DNA of 64,000 nucleotides, from NCBI GenBank assembly GCA_959599095.1, contig CAUGGC010000001.1, positions 96,757 to 160,756 of the forward strand, in the 5' to 3' direction. A model generated the notes under the pieces. That model worked only from the letters and a program-made list of their open reading frames with translations, was not told where the DNA came from and searched no databases. Source of the DNA: an uncultured Collinsella sp. Lineage in GTDB: Bacteria; Actinomycetota; Coriobacteriia; Coriobacteriales; Coriobacteriaceae. Positions within the stretch are counted from its first letter, which is position 1. The number at the start of each line of letters is the position of its first letter. A program made the position numbers and the translations under genes. Positions 41,338 through 49,666 of this stretch are shown here, piece by piece.

Positions 41338-42604
41338 CTTAGAGGTCCTCGCGCCAGAAGGGCATGCTCATGCAGCGCGGGCCGCCGCGGCCGCGGGAGA
41401 GCTCGGCGGAGGGCACGACGAGAAGGTCCAGGCCCTCCTTGTACAGCACGTCGTTGGTGACGGTGTTGCGGGCGTAGACGCAGATCTTGCCGGGCTCGAC
41501 GCACAGGGTGTTGGAGCCGTCGTTCCACTGCTCGCGGGAGGCCGCGATCGGGTCGCCGCCGCCGCAGGGGATCAGCTTGACCTGGTCGACGCCGGTGGCG
41601 TCCTCCAGGACGTGCTCGAGGGTGTCCTCGATCAGGCGGATGTTCACGTCGCCCGGGTTCTTGCCGGCGGTCAGCTCGTAGACGCGCAGGGTGCCCATGA
41701 TGGCGGGGTGGATCGTGAACTTATCGACGTCGATCTGGGTGAAGACCGTGTCGAGGTGCATGAAGGCGCGCGAGACCGGGATATCGAAGGCCAGGATGCG
41801 CTCGACCTTGGAGTCGGAGTTCCAGAAGATGTTCTGGGCCATGACGTCGATCGCGGCGGCCTGGGTGCGCTGGGAGATGCCGACGGCGAGGGTCTTCTCG
41901 TTGATGTTCAGCACGTCGCCGCCCTCGGTGTGGAACTGGCAGTCGCGGCGGAAGTACAGCGAGACGTCCTTGTAGTCGGGGTGGTACTTGAAGATGTACT
42001 TGCCGTACAGGGTCTCGCGGTTGCGGGTGACCGAGTACATGCGGTTGAGGTTGACGCCCTCGCCGATGACCGCGAACGGGTCGCGGGTGAAGTAGAGGTT
42101 GGGCATCGGGTCGATGATCAGGTCGGACTCGGACTCGGAGTTGACCAGGGAGTCGAGGGTCGTGGACGCCGTGAGGGGCATGTCGATCTCGGACTTGGTC
42201 ATGCCGGCCATGGTCTTCTTGACGAACTCGAGGTTGTCCTCGATGGAGTCCAGCTTCTCGCGGACGATCTGCGGCATGTGCTGGCCGCGGATGCCGGCCT
42301 CGGCGATGTACTGGTCGGTGAACTCGGCGCGGGCGCCGGGGACCTGGTCGAACACCTCGGCGACGAGGTTCTCGAGATAGAGGACCTCCACGCCCTGGTC
42401 CCTCAGGATCTGGGCGAAGGTGTCGTGCTCCTGCTGCGCGACCTCCAGGAACGGGACGTCGTCGAACAGGAGTCGCTCGAGCTCGTCGGGCGGCAGGTTG
42501 AGGAGCTCGTCGCCGGGACGGTGCAGGCAGACCTTCCTGAGCTTGCCGATCTCGGAAGGCACGTGCAGACCTTTCGTCATGGCCTCCTACCTTTCTTTCG
42601 GGCC
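41338..42604. repeat. arcA duplication, copy 2 (1,267 bp)
   Basis: Identical to 38249-39515, in direct orientation, with 1,822 bp between the copies. Confidence 0.93.
41339..42580 (-). CDS. arcA: Arginine deiminase, copy 2
   Basis: 413 residues, identical at protein and apparently nucleotide level to copy 1, with all active-site residues kept. AGGAGG precedes ATG 42580. Unlike copy 1 it is followed by a 14-bp-stem terminator and not by arcB, so it appears monocistronic. Its upstream DNA has diverged from that of copy 1 but retains the same promoter and half-site layout. Confidence 0.96.
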   Translation of the reverse strand: MTKGLHVPSEIGKLRKVCLHRPGDELLNLPPDELERLLFDDVPFLEVAQQEHDTFAQILRDQGVEVLYLENLVAEVFDQVPGARAEFTDQYIAEAGIRGQHMPQIVREKLDSIEDNLEFVKKTMAGMTKSEIDMPLTASTTLDSLVNSESESDLIIDPMPNLYFTRDPFAVIGEGVNLNRMYSVTRNRETLYGKYIFKYHPDYKDVSLYFRRDCQFHTEGGDVLNINEKTLAVGISQRTQAAAIDVMAQNIFWNSDSKVERILAFDIPVSRAFMHLDTVFTQIDVDKFTIHPAIMGTLRVYELTAGKNPGDVNIRLIEDTLEHVLEDATGVDQVKLIPCGGGDPIAASREQWNDGSNTLCVEPGKICVYARNTVTNDVLYKEGLDLLVVPSAELSRGRGGPRCMSMPFWREDL

Positions 42605-42661
42605 TTTCGGCCGAATCTCTCAGCGCCCTTCCATAGCGGACGCTGCTTGCTGACAGCTCTA

Positions 42662-42690
42662 GTTATATCCAAATTCCACCCGCAATTCCA
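42662..42690 (-). promoter_or_regulatory. arcA copy 2 promoter
   Basis: Minus strand -10 TATAAC (42662-42667), 17-bp spacer, weak -35 TGGAAT (42685-42690). Sequence between the elements differs from copy 1 while the layout is kept. Confidence 0.65.
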
Positions 42691-42698
42691 CCTCGCCC

Positions 42699-42728
42699 CC
42701 GAACGGTCAACAAAGTGCGATGAACGGT
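42699..42728 (-). promoter_or_regulatory. LytTR-type direct repeat at arcA copy 2
   Basis: Minus strand half-sites ACCGTTCAT (42720-42728) and ACCGTTCGG (42699-42707), 21 bp apart; the proximal one ends 31 bp before the -10, exactly as at copy 1. Both fit the LytTR half-site consensus at all positions. Confidence 0.72.
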
Positions 42729-43129
42729 ATATCGCATGAGATTCCCCCATAATGTACTTCGGCGTTCTAAAGTAACTTTTCTAAGGTAAACGCTCTTTTT
42801 TCCTAAAAACTATTTGCAATTGCATCTCTAAACTTTTGATTCAGAATTGCATAGCTAAATCGGTTTTATGTATATAAATGATGTTTGTTTACGTTTCCGC
42901 CTGCATTCAATGATATTCAGCTATCCATCATTCTTATTCACACTTACGTACCAGTTGAGTGAGGATATAGACCGCTTGCAGACGAGCAGGGCGTCAGTCC
43001 TATGACTTGTCAGCGTAAGAAGTAGGTAAAGATACCGTTCGCACAATACGTCCGTGCCACAAGTCGACTAAATTGAGACAATAGTGAATAGGGTTAGGCT
43101 ACCGTCCCCTGCGGGGACTGAACGGACAG

Positions 43130-45538
43130 ATGCATATGCCGAGCAAAATCGAAAAAAAGCAAGCCGCCGCAAAGCTGCGCAAACCGCCTCGCGACTTCTC
43201 GTACACGCAGAACCGAGAGCTCAGCTGGCTACGCTTTGACAACCGTGTGCTTGACGAAGCCTTCGATGAGACCGTTCCGCTGTTCGAGCGTCTAAAGTTC
43301 GTGTCGATTTTCGAGTCTAACCTCGACGAGTTTCTCATGGTGCGCGTGGGCGGCCTGTCCGATCTGGCAGAGCTCAAAAAGCAACCTGTCGACAACAAGA
43401 GCAATATGACCGCCTCCGAACAGGTCGATGCTGTCATGGCCGAAATGCCCGGGCTCCTTACCCGTTGGGAGTCCATCTTTAAGAGCATCGAGGGCAAGCT
43501 CGACACCTTGGGCGTTCACCGCGCCCGCATCGATTCGCTTACGCCCGAGGAGCGCACCTTTGTAACCCGCTACTTCCAGGCCTACGTGTCGCCGGTCATC
43601 TCGCCGCTGGTCATCGATCCTCGCCACCCCTTCCCCAACCTACGCAATGGCGCGCTCTATCTGGCCTGTGGTCTGGACGGCGCCACCGACGAGGAGAGCC
43701 TGCTGGGCCTTATCGAGATTCCCGCCTCGATGAACCGCGTGGTCGAGATCCCCTCGCCCACCGGCACCTACTCCTACATCTTGCTCGAGGACGTCATCCT
43801 CGCCTGCCTGGACAGCTGCTTTGGCTCCTATAAGCCGCTGGATCGTGCGCTGATCCGCGTCACCCGCAACGCCGACATCGATCCGGACGGCGAGGGCGTC
43901 GAAGAGGAAGAGGACTACCGCCAGCACATGAAGCGCATCCTCAAGAAGCGCCTGCGTCTGCAGCCGGTAGTGCTCGCGGTCTCGGGGTCGCTCGAGAAGG
44001 CAACGCTCAAGACCATCCGCAAGGCGCTCGAGCTTTCGCGCCGCTCTGTCTTTACCTGCGATATCCCGCTCGACCTGGGCTACGTCTTTGGCATTGAGGG
44101 CAAGATTCCCGAGCACCTGCGCAACGAGCTGCTCTTTACGCCGTTTAGGCCGCAGCCCAATCCCACCATCGACATGACCCGCTCCATCCGCGAGCAGGTA
44201 CTGCAGGGCGACAAGCTGCTCTTTTATCCCTACGAGGCCATGAACCCCTTCCTGGATCTGGTGCACGAGGCCGCCTACGACCCCGAGTGCATCTCGCTGC
44301 GCATCACGCTCTACCGCGTGGCCAAGCAGAGCCGCCTGTGCGAGTCGCTGATCGATGCTGCCGAGAACGGCAAAGAGGTCACGGTGCTCATGGAACTTCG
44401 TGCCCGCTTTGACGAGCAGAACAACATCGAGTGGGCCGAGCGCCTGGAAGAGGCCGGCTGCACCGTCATCTACGGCTCCGAGGGCTTTAAATGCCACTCA
44501 AAGATCTGCCAGCTCACCTATCGCGAGGGCATGGCGCTAACGCGCCTCACGCTTTTGGGCACCGGCAACTTTAACGAGAAGACGGCCAAACTCTACAGCG
44601 ACTTTATGCTCATGACAGCCCATCCCGGCATCGGCGAGGACGCCAACCTGTTCTTCCGCAATCTGTCGCTGGGCAACCTGCGCGGCGACTACCGCTTCCT
44701 GGGTGTGGCGCCCGTCGGACTGAAACCGCTCATCATGCGCGGGCTTGACCGCGAGATCCAGCGCGCCCTTGCCGGCGAGCCCGCCCGCGTGTTCTTTAAG
44801 CTCAACTCGCTGACCGACCGCGAGGTTATCGACAAGATCGCCGAGGCATCGTGCGCAGGAGTCCGCGTGGACATGATCATCCGCGGCATCTCGTGCCTCA
44901 AGCCCGGTGTTCCGGGCAAGACTGAGAACGTGCATGTCCGCTCCATCGTCGGACGCTTTTTGGAGCACGCGCGAGTCTATGCCTTTGGCGTGGACTCGGA
45001 CATGATTTACCTGAGCTCGGCAGACATGATGACACGCAACACCGAGCACCGCGTGGAAATCGCCTTCCCTGTGCTCGACCCCACCTGCCGCTCCCTGGTA
45101 CACGAGTACATGGGCATGCAGCTGCGGGACAACGTGAAGGCCCGCAGCCTCACGAGCGACGGCACCTGGGTCCCCGTAGAGCGTGCAGAGGGTGAGAAAC
45201 CCTTCAACTCGCAGGAGGCTCTGCTGGAGCGCGCCTATCGCAACGCCGAGGCCGCGCCCGAGCCCGTCATTGAGGCGGAACCTGCCCCCGAGGCCGAGCC
45301 GCAGCCAGTAGCACCCAAGGTCCAAGAGGTCCAGGCGACCGTCATTGAGCCCGAGCCTGCACCTGCACCTCGGCCCGAGCCGCAGGTCACCAAGCCCGCA
45401 CCCGAGACGAGCGCCCGTCGCGATAAGCCCGCTGGCAAGACCAAGGCCATCGAGCGCCATCGCCCCGGCCGCGTGCGCATGGGCCTGGGTCTGATCGGCC
45501 TGGGTCTTAAGACGCTCATTACCGGCAAGACGAAATAG
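43130..45538 (+). CDS. ppk1: Polyphosphate kinase 1 with C-terminal extension
   Basis: 802 residues against about 690-720 for the family. N domain YTQNRELSWLRFDNRVLDEA, FVSIFESNLDEFLMVRVGG; catalytic domain with ELRARFDEQNNIEWAERLEEAG, CHSKICQLTYRE (catalytic His) and GTGNFNEKTAKLYSDFML; second half RNTEHRVEIAFPVLD. Residues after ~705 are a Pro/Glu/Ala-rich linker, then a basic patch and the hydrophobic RMGLGLIGLGLKTLITGK, which could associate with membrane. It makes polyphosphate from ATP. The start could also be the ATG at 43136; the ribosome site is weak. Confidence 0.93.
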   Translation: MHMPSKIEKKQAAAKLRKPPRDFSYTQNRELSWLRFDNRVLDEAFDETVPLFERLKFVSIFESNLDEFLMVRVGGLSDLAELKKQPVDNKSNMTASEQVDAVMAEMPGLLTRWESIFKSIEGKLDTLGVHRARIDSLTPEERTFVTRYFQAYVSPVISPLVIDPRHPFPNLRNGALYLACGLDGATDEESLLGLIEIPASMNRVVEIPSPTGTYSYILLEDVILACLDSCFGSYKPLDRALIRVTRNADIDPDGEGVEEEEDYRQHMKRILKKRLRLQPVVLAVSGSLEKATLKTIRKALELSRRSVFTCDIPLDLGYVFGIEGKIPEHLRNELLFTPFRPQPNPTIDMTRSIREQVLQGDKLLFYPYEAMNPFLDLVHEAAYDPECISLRITLYRVAKQSRLCESLIDAAENGKEVTVLMELRARFDEQNNIEWAERLEEAGCTVIYGSEGFKCHSKICQLTYREGMALTRLTLLGTGNFNEKTAKLYSDFMLMTAHPGIGEDANLFFRNLSLGNLRGDYRFLGVAPVGLKPLIMRGLDREIQRALAGEPARVFFKLNSLTDREVIDKIAEASCAGVRVDMIIRGISCLKPGVPGKTENVHVRSIVGRFLEHARVYAFGVDSDMIYLSSADMMTRNTEHRVEIAFPVLDPTCRSLVHEYMGMQLRDNVKARSLTSDGTWVPVERAEGEKPFNSQEALLERAYRNAEAAPEPVIEAEPAPEAEPQPVAPKVQEVQATVIEPEPAPAPRPEPQVTKPAPETSARRDKPAGKTKAIERHRPGRVRMGLGLIGLGLKTLITGKTK

Positions 45539-45561
45539 TCGTTTGTAGAAGCAGTTTGTAG

Positions 45562-45606
45562 AAGCGCCCCGCATTTGAGGAAAGCCTCGGATGCGGGGCG
45601 CTTTTC
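45562..45606 (+). terminator. Intrinsic terminator of ppk1
   Basis: A 13-bp stem 45562-45574 / 45591-45603 with an inner CC/GG-paired loop, followed by TTTT, 25 bp after the stop codon. Confidence 0.85.
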
Positions 45607-45651
45607 CCTGCTACCATGGTGCGAACAACAACGCGAATGACAGGCAGGAAT

Positions 45652-46965
45652 ATGAAGCTCACTATAGAATCGATGACCTACGGCGCCGACGGGCTGGCGC
45701 ACGCCGACAACGGCAAGGCCGTCTTTGTGCAGGGTGCCGTGGCAGGCGACACCGTCGAGGCCGAGGTCGTACAGGACGGCAAGTCATTCATGCGCGCCCG
45801 CACCACCGAGATTCTGGAGCCAAGCCCCAATCGCATTCAGCCTCCCTGCCCCTTCGTGGGCATCTGCGGCGGCTGCTCGTGGGGCAATCTCTCACGCACG
45901 GCACAGCTCGCCGCCAAGGAGCAAAACCTGCGCTCCACGCTCGAGCGCATCGGCAAGTTCGCTCCTGAGCTGGCAGATGAGTTGGTACAGCCCATCTGCC
46001 ACACCAAGGACGACTGGGGCTACCGCAATAAAATCGAGCTCGAACCGACCGTCGTCAACGGTCGCGTGCGCCTTGGCATGCACGGTGTCGACCCCAGCAA
46101 AATCGTGACCGTCGATATGTGTCCGCTGTTCGATAAGCGCTTCCCGAAGGCACTCAAATCGGTCGTCGGCGCACTCAACTATCTAAGCGGCAGCCATGAC
46201 TTGGGGCTCGAACGCGTGGGCATTCGCGCATCGCGCCGCACCAAGGCACTCGAGGTCGCACTCTGGACGCCCACAGGCTCTTTTCCGCGCTCGCAGGTCT
46301 CCCGCGTGCTGGCGGACGCCGCTCATCCTACGAGCATCGTACGCGTGATGAGCAAGGGCGAAAAGAAGGCCCGCCGTGTCTCCAAGGTCGAAATGCTCGC
46401 CGGAGAGGGCTCATGGACCGAGAATATCGCCGAGGATCAGATGCGCTTGTCTGCCCCGTCTTTTTTCCAGGTCAACACCAAGGGTGCCGAGATTTTGATC
46501 GATCTTGTCATGGAAGCGCTCGACCCGCAGGAAGACGAGCTTGCCGTGGACCTGTACTGCGGTGCCGGCACCTTTACCCTGCCGCTCGCCCGCCGCTGCG
46601 ACTTTGTCGCTGCCGTCGAGGCCTACGGCCCCGCCGTGCGCGATCTACGCCGTAACCTGGAAATCAACAAGCTTGATAACGTCGACGTCATTGGCGGAGA
46701 CGCGGTGCGCGAGTTCCCCGACCAGGATGCCGACATCTTGGTGGTCGACCCGCCGCGCGCAGGCCTCGCCCCCGAGGCGATCGGCCTTATCGCCAGCACG
46801 AGTGCCCGCGATGTCGCCTACGTGAGCTGCGACCCGGCCACCCTGGCGCGCGATCTCAAACGCTTTGTCGAAGAAGGCACCTTCTCCCCCGTAAAGATCA
46901 CGCCAGTCGACCTGTTCCCACAAACCTTCCACTGCGAGACCGTCGTCCACCTTAGGCGCAACTAG
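45652..46965 (+). CDS. RumA/RlmD-type 5-methyluridine RNA methyltransferase
   Basis: 437 residues from ATG 45652. N-terminal TRAM domain (YGADGLAHADNGKAVFVQGAVAGDTVEAEV), then the 4Fe-4S cysteines CPFVGICGGCSWG. SAM domain VDLYCGAGTFTLPLARRC, the VVDPPRAGL motif and the nucleophilic Cys in VSCDPATLARDL. It methylates U at C5 in rRNA or tRNA; whether RlmCD- or TrmA-like is not decided. Confidence 0.92.
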   Translation: MKLTIESMTYGADGLAHADNGKAVFVQGAVAGDTVEAEVVQDGKSFMRARTTEILEPSPNRIQPPCPFVGICGGCSWGNLSRTAQLAAKEQNLRSTLERIGKFAPELADELVQPICHTKDDWGYRNKIELEPTVVNGRVRLGMHGVDPSKIVTVDMCPLFDKRFPKALKSVVGALNYLSGSHDLGLERVGIRASRRTKALEVALWTPTGSFPRSQVSRVLADAAHPTSIVRVMSKGEKKARRVSKVEMLAGEGSWTENIAEDQMRLSAPSFFQVNTKGAEILIDLVMEALDPQEDELAVDLYCGAGTFTLPLARRCDFVAAVEAYGPAVRDLRRNLEINKLDNVDVIGGDAVREFPDQDADILVVDPPRAGLAPEAIGLIASTSARDVAYVSCDPATLARDLKRFVEEGTFSPVKITPVDLFPQTFHCETVVHLRRN

Positions 46966-47070
46966 CCGCTTAATCATTGCTCAGAAAATCATTGGGAAAT
47001 CGAGCGTGGCAAGCGGAGGTCTTCGGGGTATAAGACGGCTAATTGTATGCCGCCTATGAAAGGAACCCTC

Positions 47071-47613
47071 ATGCCCAGCGTTGCCGTTCTCGCCGCCGAT
47101 GGCTTTGAAACTATTGAATGCTTGACCATGGTCGATGTCATGCGTCGCGGCGGCGTGCGTGCCACGCTCGTCTCGATCATGCCCACGCGCGAGGTCGTAA
47201 GCTCGCTGCAGATCCCCGTGACCTGCGATGCGCTCTTTGATGAGATCAACTTTGACGAGTACGACTGCGTCGTGCTGCCCGGCGGCCTGCCCGGTGCCAC
47301 CAACCTGCGCGCAGATCAGCGCGTCTGCGACGTGGTCTGCGAGTTCGCCGCAACCAAGCACGTCGCCGCCATCTGCGCCGCCCCGTTTATCCTGGGCGAG
47401 CTCGACCTGCTCGAGGGGCGCCATGCCACGTGCTTCCCTGGCTTTGAGAAAAGCTTCCCCGAAGGCGCCTATACCGGCGAGAAGGTCACGCAAGACGGCA
47501 ACATCATCACTGCCAGCGGCATGGCACAGTCCCTCCCCTTTGCATTGGAGCTGCTGCGCACGCTCGCCGGCGACAAGGCCGTCGAGAAGGTCGCCGAGGG
47601 CATCCAACTATGA
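47071..47613 (+). CDS. DJ-1/PfpI-family protein
   Basis: 180 residues from ATG 47071 (AAAGGAACC upstream). AVLAADGFETIECLTMVDVMRR with the conserved acidic residue, YDCVVLPGGLPGATNLR, and the nucleophile elbow HVAAICAAPFILGELDLLEG with Cys. Family members include deglycase/glyoxalase and chaperone-like proteins (YajL, ThiJ). Its stop overlaps the start of maf as ATGA, so the two are translationally coupled. Confidence 0.9.
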   Translation: MPSVAVLAADGFETIECLTMVDVMRRGGVRATLVSIMPTREVVSSLQIPVTCDALFDEINFDEYDCVVLPGGLPGATNLRADQRVCDVVCEFAATKHVAAICAAPFILGELDLLEGRHATCFPGFEKSFPEGAYTGEKVTQDGNIITASGMAQSLPFALELLRTLAGDKAVEKVAEGIQL

Positions 47614-48191
47614 TTTTGGCTTCGCAATCGCCGCGCCGCATAGAGCTGATGCGCGAGGCAGGCTACAACATTCGCGTGATTCCCGCGGATATCGACGAAA
47701 CGCCCTTTGATGGCGAGGCCCCGCTCACGCTTGTCGAGCGCTTGGCACGCGCCAAGGCGGCTGCCGTTGCTGCCGAGTATGCCGAGCCCAATGAGCTGAC
47801 GGTCGCGGCCGACACCATCGTCACCTTTGACGGCAAGATTCTGGGCAAGCCGGCAACCGAGGACGAGGCGCGCACTATGCTCCGTGAGCTTTCGGGCCGC
47901 ACGCACCAGGTCGCAACCGGCGTCTGCATCGTTAAGGCAGGCGATACGGCCGCCCCGCATGCCGCCGAAAGCCTGTCCTTTGTCGATGTGACCGACGTGA
48001 CGTTCTACGAGCTCACCGACGAGCAGATCGAGCACTACGTCGCCTCGGGTGAGCCCATGGACAAGGCCGGCGCCTACGGCATTCAGGGCACAGGAGGACG
48101 CATGCTCGTGCACGATATTTCGGGCGACTTCTATAACGTGGTGGGCCTACCCATCGCCCGCGTCGCGCGCGCGATTCAAAAACTCTCGTAA
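47610..48191 (+). CDS. maf: Maf-family nucleotide pyrophosphatase
   Basis: 193 residues. ILASQSPRRIELMREAGYNIRVIPADIDET is the Maf signature with S-x-S-P-R-R; VAADTIVTFDGKILGKP carries the catalytic Asp; DKAGAYGIQGTGG closes the active site. Members hydrolyse dTTP/UTP or modified NTPs and some inhibit septum formation. It is the second gene of a two-gene unit with the DJ-1 protein. Confidence 0.93.
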   Translation: MILASQSPRRIELMREAGYNIRVIPADIDETPFDGEAPLTLVERLARAKAAAVAAEYAEPNELTVAADTIVTFDGKILGKPATEDEARTMLRELSGRTHQVATGVCIVKAGDTAAPHAAESLSFVDVTDVTFYELTDEQIEHYVASGEPMDKAGAYGIQGTGGRMLVHDISGDFYNVVGLPIARVARAIQKLS

Positions 48192-48292
48192 TTGCATCTG
48201 GCGCTGGGTATCCCCCGGCGCCTACAATTTTGGCGTACCGTACGGATCCCGACCGGGCACAAGGCGCGGCGGAAAACCGATAGGAGTTAAAC

Positions 48293-49294
48293 ATGGATAC
48301 ACTGCTCGAGGCCATTGACGTCTGCGATGTCGATGGCTTTTGCTATGGCAACTATACGGACGAGGAGGCCGGCACCGGTTGCACCGTAATCGTGGCACCC
48401 GAGGGCGCCACCGGCGGCGTTGACGTTCGCGGCGGTGCTCCAGCATCGCGCGAAACCGACCTGCTGCGACCCGAGAACACCGTCGACAAGGTCCACGCCG
48501 TCTGCCTTTCGGGTGGATCGGCCTTTGGCCTCGAGGCTGCAAGCGGCGTCGCTCGCGAGCTTGAGAGCCGCGGCATCGGCCTTCCCGTCGGCCCCACGCA
48601 GGTGCCTATCGTGTGCTCCAGCTGTATCTTCGACCTCGCCTTTGGTAACCCCACCGTGCGCCCCGACATTGAGGCCGGCATCGCCGCCGTGCGCGAAGCA
48701 CTCGACCACACCCCCACCAAGCTCGAACAGGGCAACGTAGGCGCCGGCACGGGCGCTACCGTGGGTAAGCTCATGGGGCCTGCCACCTGCATGAAGGCCG
48801 GCCTTGGAGCTGCCGCCGTGGCACTCGGCCCCATCAAGGTGGGCGCCGTGGTCTCGGTCAACGCCTGCGGCAACGTTGTCGACCCCTTCACCGGCGAGTG
48901 GGTCGCCGGCATGCGCGCCGCAGCCGATAGCGACCAGATCGTCGACATGGAACTCGCAGCCTTTGCCGCCGCCGGATCCATGCAGATGCCGCTCGACCGC
49001 ACCAACACCACCATCAGCTGCATCGTCACCAACGTGGAACTCACTAAGGCACAAGCCACCAAGGTCTCCCAGATGGCCGCAGACGCCTACGCACACGCCA
49101 TCCGCCCCACACACACCACCAACGACGGCGACACCATCTACACCCTCGCCAGCGGCAAACTGGGCGCCCAGGCAAGCGCCGCCGTTCCCCTAGACCTGCT
49201 GGGCATGCTCGCCGTAAGGGCCCTGGAAACCGCCATCGTAAACGGAGCCAAAACCGCCAAAACCTCCCACGGCATCCCCGGCGCCGCGAAGTAG
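48293..49294 (+). CDS. P1/S58-family (DmpA-like) peptidase
   Basis: 333 residues. Motifs: VCLSGGSAFGLEAASGVARELES, QGNVGAGTGATVGKL and NTTISCIVTNVELTKAQ, the place where DmpA-type aminopeptidases cleave themselves before a Ser/Thr nucleophile. Members are cytoplasmic L-aminopeptidase/D-esterases or beta-aminopeptidases. AGGAG precedes ATG 48293. Its 3' end is followed by a long inverted repeat. Confidence 0.88.
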   Translation: MDTLLEAIDVCDVDGFCYGNYTDEEAGTGCTVIVAPEGATGGVDVRGGAPASRETDLLRPENTVDKVHAVCLSGGSAFGLEAASGVARELESRGIGLPVGPTQVPIVCSSCIFDLAFGNPTVRPDIEAGIAAVREALDHTPTKLEQGNVGAGTGATVGKLMGPATCMKAGLGAAAVALGPIKVGAVVSVNACGNVVDPFTGEWVAGMRAAADSDQIVDMELAAFAAAGSMQMPLDRTNTTISCIVTNVELTKAQATKVSQMAADAYAHAIRPTHTTNDGDTIYTLASGKLGAQASAAVPLDLLGMLAVRALETAIVNGAKTAKTSHGIPGAAK

Positions 49295-49306
49295 CCTAAC
49301 CTGACC

Positions 49307-49431
49307 GGTTGCCCGGTGGGGCTTGGTTATGTTTGCTGCTCTACAGTCCTGGCTCGCACGAAGAGCACATTAAGTGCTCTTCGGCTCGTGCGGAACTCGC
49401 GACAAACATAACCAAGCCCCACCGGGCAACC
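49307..49431. repeat. Long nested inverted repeat, element A
   Basis: Outer arms 49307-49335 and 49403-49431 are perfect 29-bp reverse complements. The 67-base core has an inner stem 49359-49368 / 49374-49383 with loop ATTAA and a further 5-bp stem (49355-49359 / 49388-49392) across a one-sided bulge. The reverse complement of the core matches element B. Confidence 0.9.
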
Positions 49432-49524
49432 TACCAACCAGATTCTTTTCAGCCCAGGCCCCTGTGTACCGCGCGTCGAAGATCTTCAAATTCAGGCAGC
49501 CTGACAATCGATTCTTATAGCAGA

Positions 49525-49634
49525 GGCCCCTTGGACTTTAGTTTGATACAAGTTCCGCACGAGCCGGAAAGCACTAAATGTGCTTTCCGTGCGAGCAGGA
49601 CTGTTCGCAGTAGCAAACTAAAGGCCAAGGGGCC
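49525..49634. repeat. Long nested inverted repeat, element B
   Basis: Outer arms 49525-49545 and 49614-49634 match in 20 of 21 positions. Core: stem 49556-49560 / 49589-49593, one-sided bulge GAGCC, inner stem 49566-49574 / 49580-49588, loop TAAAT. Shares TTCCGCACGAGCCG and TGCGAGC(C)AGGACTGT with the opposite strand of element A, but its outer arms are unrelated. Confidence 0.9.
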
Positions 49635-49666
49635 CAGTCAACCTATCAGCAGCGATTACTCAGCAG

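Larger units (their letters stand above)
42581..43129. other. 549-bp AT-rich control region between arcA copy 2 and ppk1
   Basis: Holds the arcA copy 2 promoter and half-site pair (42662-42728) and, at the other side, the divergent ppk1 upstream region with a possible TTGAGA/AGGCTA promoter near 43074. The middle is AT-rich without an ORF. Confidence 0.75.
49295..49666. other. 372-bp convergent intergenic region with two large hairpins
   Basis: It contains the two related inverted-repeat elements at 49307-49431 and 49525-49634 and nothing that looks like a gene. Each element lies at the 3' side of one convergent gene. Confidence 0.85.

Noticed and set aside
43029..43060. Another ACCGTTC site upstream of ppk1
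   Set aside because: ACCGTTC occurs near 43030 but has no second half-site 21 bp away, so it is likely chance.
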